A stretch of 5,040 nt of DNA from Lentisphaeria bacterium UBA1732. Its GTDB lineage: Bacteria; Verrucomicrobiota; Lentisphaeria; Victivallales; UBA1829. Shown in pieces: positions 4,268 to 5,040 of the stretch (positions within the stretch are counted from its first letter, which is position 1; each line of letters starts with the position of its first letter). The notes below the pieces were generated by a model that worked only from the letters and a program-made list of their open reading frames with translations, did not search any database and was not told the origin of the DNA. The DNA lies in assembly GCA_002315855.1 (NCBI GenBank), contig DCIG01000029.1:1-5040 (forward strand), given 5' to 3'. A program made the position numbers and the translations under genes.

Positions 4268-4971
4268 TTTGCCTCCCCGGACGGCATTCCGGCAAGATCA
4301 GCCCAGGAGTTCACGTTGCCGAGAACCACGGCATCCTGCTGCGCCACGGAACTGGCGGAAACGCTCTTGAGGGAGTCGGTCAGCCATTTGAAGAACTCCT
4401 TGAAACAGAGCCCTTTCAGCTTGACCGGACCGGGATGTTCCGGCACGATTTGGCGCAATGTGTCGAAATCAGCCTCATCGCCGATCCCGATGCCGATGTA
4501 CTGCAGCCGTTTTTCCTCGCCCTGCTGTTTCATGGAAGCTGCGGCACTCTTCCAGTCATCGTTCGGACAGCCGTCTGTCATCAGAATGATCCACGGTTTG
4601 TAGCTGGAAATGCCTTTGCTCTTGTAAAGACGGCGTCGCGCCTTGAGTTCGGAATCCGCAAGTTTCAGAGCTTCGCCCAGCGGGGTGCAGCCGTTGGTTT
4701 CCAGAATGGGCGGGTTATCGCTGATGACATTGATCGGAGCAAACGATGCCGCGATCTGTGCCTCGCCGCCGAAGGTGATGATCTCCAGCTCCACGCTCAT
4801 GCTGGCGGTTTCGTCATCGCTGGTCTCGCGGAGGAACTGATTCAGTCCTTCGCGCAGTTCGCGGATCGGTGATCCGGACATGCTTCCGGAAACATCCAAC
4901 ATCAGGATGACCGGGCAACGAGGCGCGGGGTTGGTGGTGTCAAGGGCGGTTTCTTCTGCGTAGTCGTTCAT
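4264..4971 (-). CDS. TerY-like von Willebrand factor A domain protein (235 aa)
   Basis: A single VWA domain fills residues about 19-200. The metal ion-dependent adhesion site is complete: DVSGS (26-30) with Asp26, Ser28 and Ser30, the threonine of GCTPLG (Thr96), and the aspartate of MTDG (Asp133). VWA proteins of the TerY type are cytoplasmic and bind partner proteins through a divalent metal; they occur with PP2C phosphatases and kinases in tellurite-resistance-related stress or defence modules. No signal peptide is present, and the last 35 residues form a polar tail. The ATG at 4971 is preceded by AAAGGA with a 9-base spacer. It is the first gene of the minus-strand operon seen here, overlapping the phosphatase by 4 bases. 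The gene symbol is withheld because VWA subfamilies cannot be separated by eye. Confidence 0.87.
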   Translation of the reverse strand: MNDYAEETALDTTNPAPRCPVILMLDVSGSMSGSPIRELREGLNQFLRETSDDETASMSVELEIITFGGEAQIAASFAPINVISDNPPILETNGCTPLGEALKLADSELKARRRLYKSKGISSYKPWIILMTDGCPNDDWKSAAASMKQQGEEKRLQYIGIGIGDEADFDTLRQIVPEHPGPVKLKGLCFKEFFKWLTDSLKSVSASSVAQQDAVVLGNVNSWADLAGMPSGEAK

Positions 4972-4999
4972 TTTGTTTTGTCCTTTCGTTTGACTTTTT

Positions 5000-5015
5000 C
5001 GGGCAGGATTGCCCG
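5000..5015. other. GC-rich hairpin upstream of the VWA gene
   Basis: CGGGCA (5000-5005), loop GGAT, and TGCCCG (5010-5015) form a perfect 6 bp stem. On the minus strand it lies in the leader of the VWA gene, about 29 bases before the start codon, followed by five A residues and not by T residues, so it is not a classic terminator for that strand. On the plus strand a looser T-rich stretch follows (5016-5030, ending in five T), so it could be a weak terminator for transcription leaving the window. No promoter for the minus operon could be recognised in 4972-5040; it may start further upstream. Confidence 0.4.
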
Positions 5016-5040
5016 TTGGTTTGGATTTTTGCTTGTACGC

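Noticed and set aside
3740..4872. Long plus-strand frames of 287 aa (3740-4603) and 254 aa (4108-4872)
   Set aside because: They are antisense to the PP2C and VWA genes, whose motifs are complete; the plus-strand products have no recognisable domain.

Overview
The window looks like an accessory locus of a moderate-GC bacterium (roughly half GC, with AT-rich intergenic DNA). Strong AGGAGG-type ribosome binding sites precede most plus-strand genes. No rRNA, tRNA or phylogenetic marker is present, so the host cannot be named. A Gram-negative anaerobe would fit, but that is a guess. No transposase, integrase or CRISPR array was seen.

The plus-strand half (about 109-2094) has a sigma70-type promoter at 109-137. 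Then come about 590 bases with more than a dozen consecutive stem-loops and no convincing gene, best read as a large structured RNA or an ornate 5' leader. Next is a run of very small open reading frames (24, 39, 43, 22 and possibly 27 aa), most with near-perfect Shine-Dalgarno (SD) sites or ATGA overlaps. These lead into a 212-aa protein with a YbjN-like domain and a 58-aa protein. The end of the structured leader can pair with the SD of the first small gene.

The minus-strand half (4971 down to 2134) is a compact operon: TerY-like von Willebrand A (VWA) protein, PP2C-like phosphatase, trimeric dUTPase, and two small YbjN-like proteins. The first four genes are joined by 4-base ATGA overlaps. 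VWA plus PP2C is the core of the 'TerY-P' stress or defence module, whose usual third member, a protein kinase, is not in the window and could lie beyond position 5040. The last YbjN-like gene appears to carry a -1 frameshift near its start.

The two operons converge, with 39 bases between their stop codons. They are linked by a shared protein family: one paralog on the plus strand and two on the minus strand, with the same signature (YR..(T/S)(F/Y)LP.(E/D)) and the same overall layout. The working hypothesis is one locus in which a structured RNA and a set of micro-proteins act with a TerY/PP2C signalling module and a nucleotide-pool enzyme, with YbjN-like proteins as adaptors or chaperones. 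The gene identities of VWA, PP2C and dUTPase are secure. The RNA, the micro-proteins and the joint function are inference.
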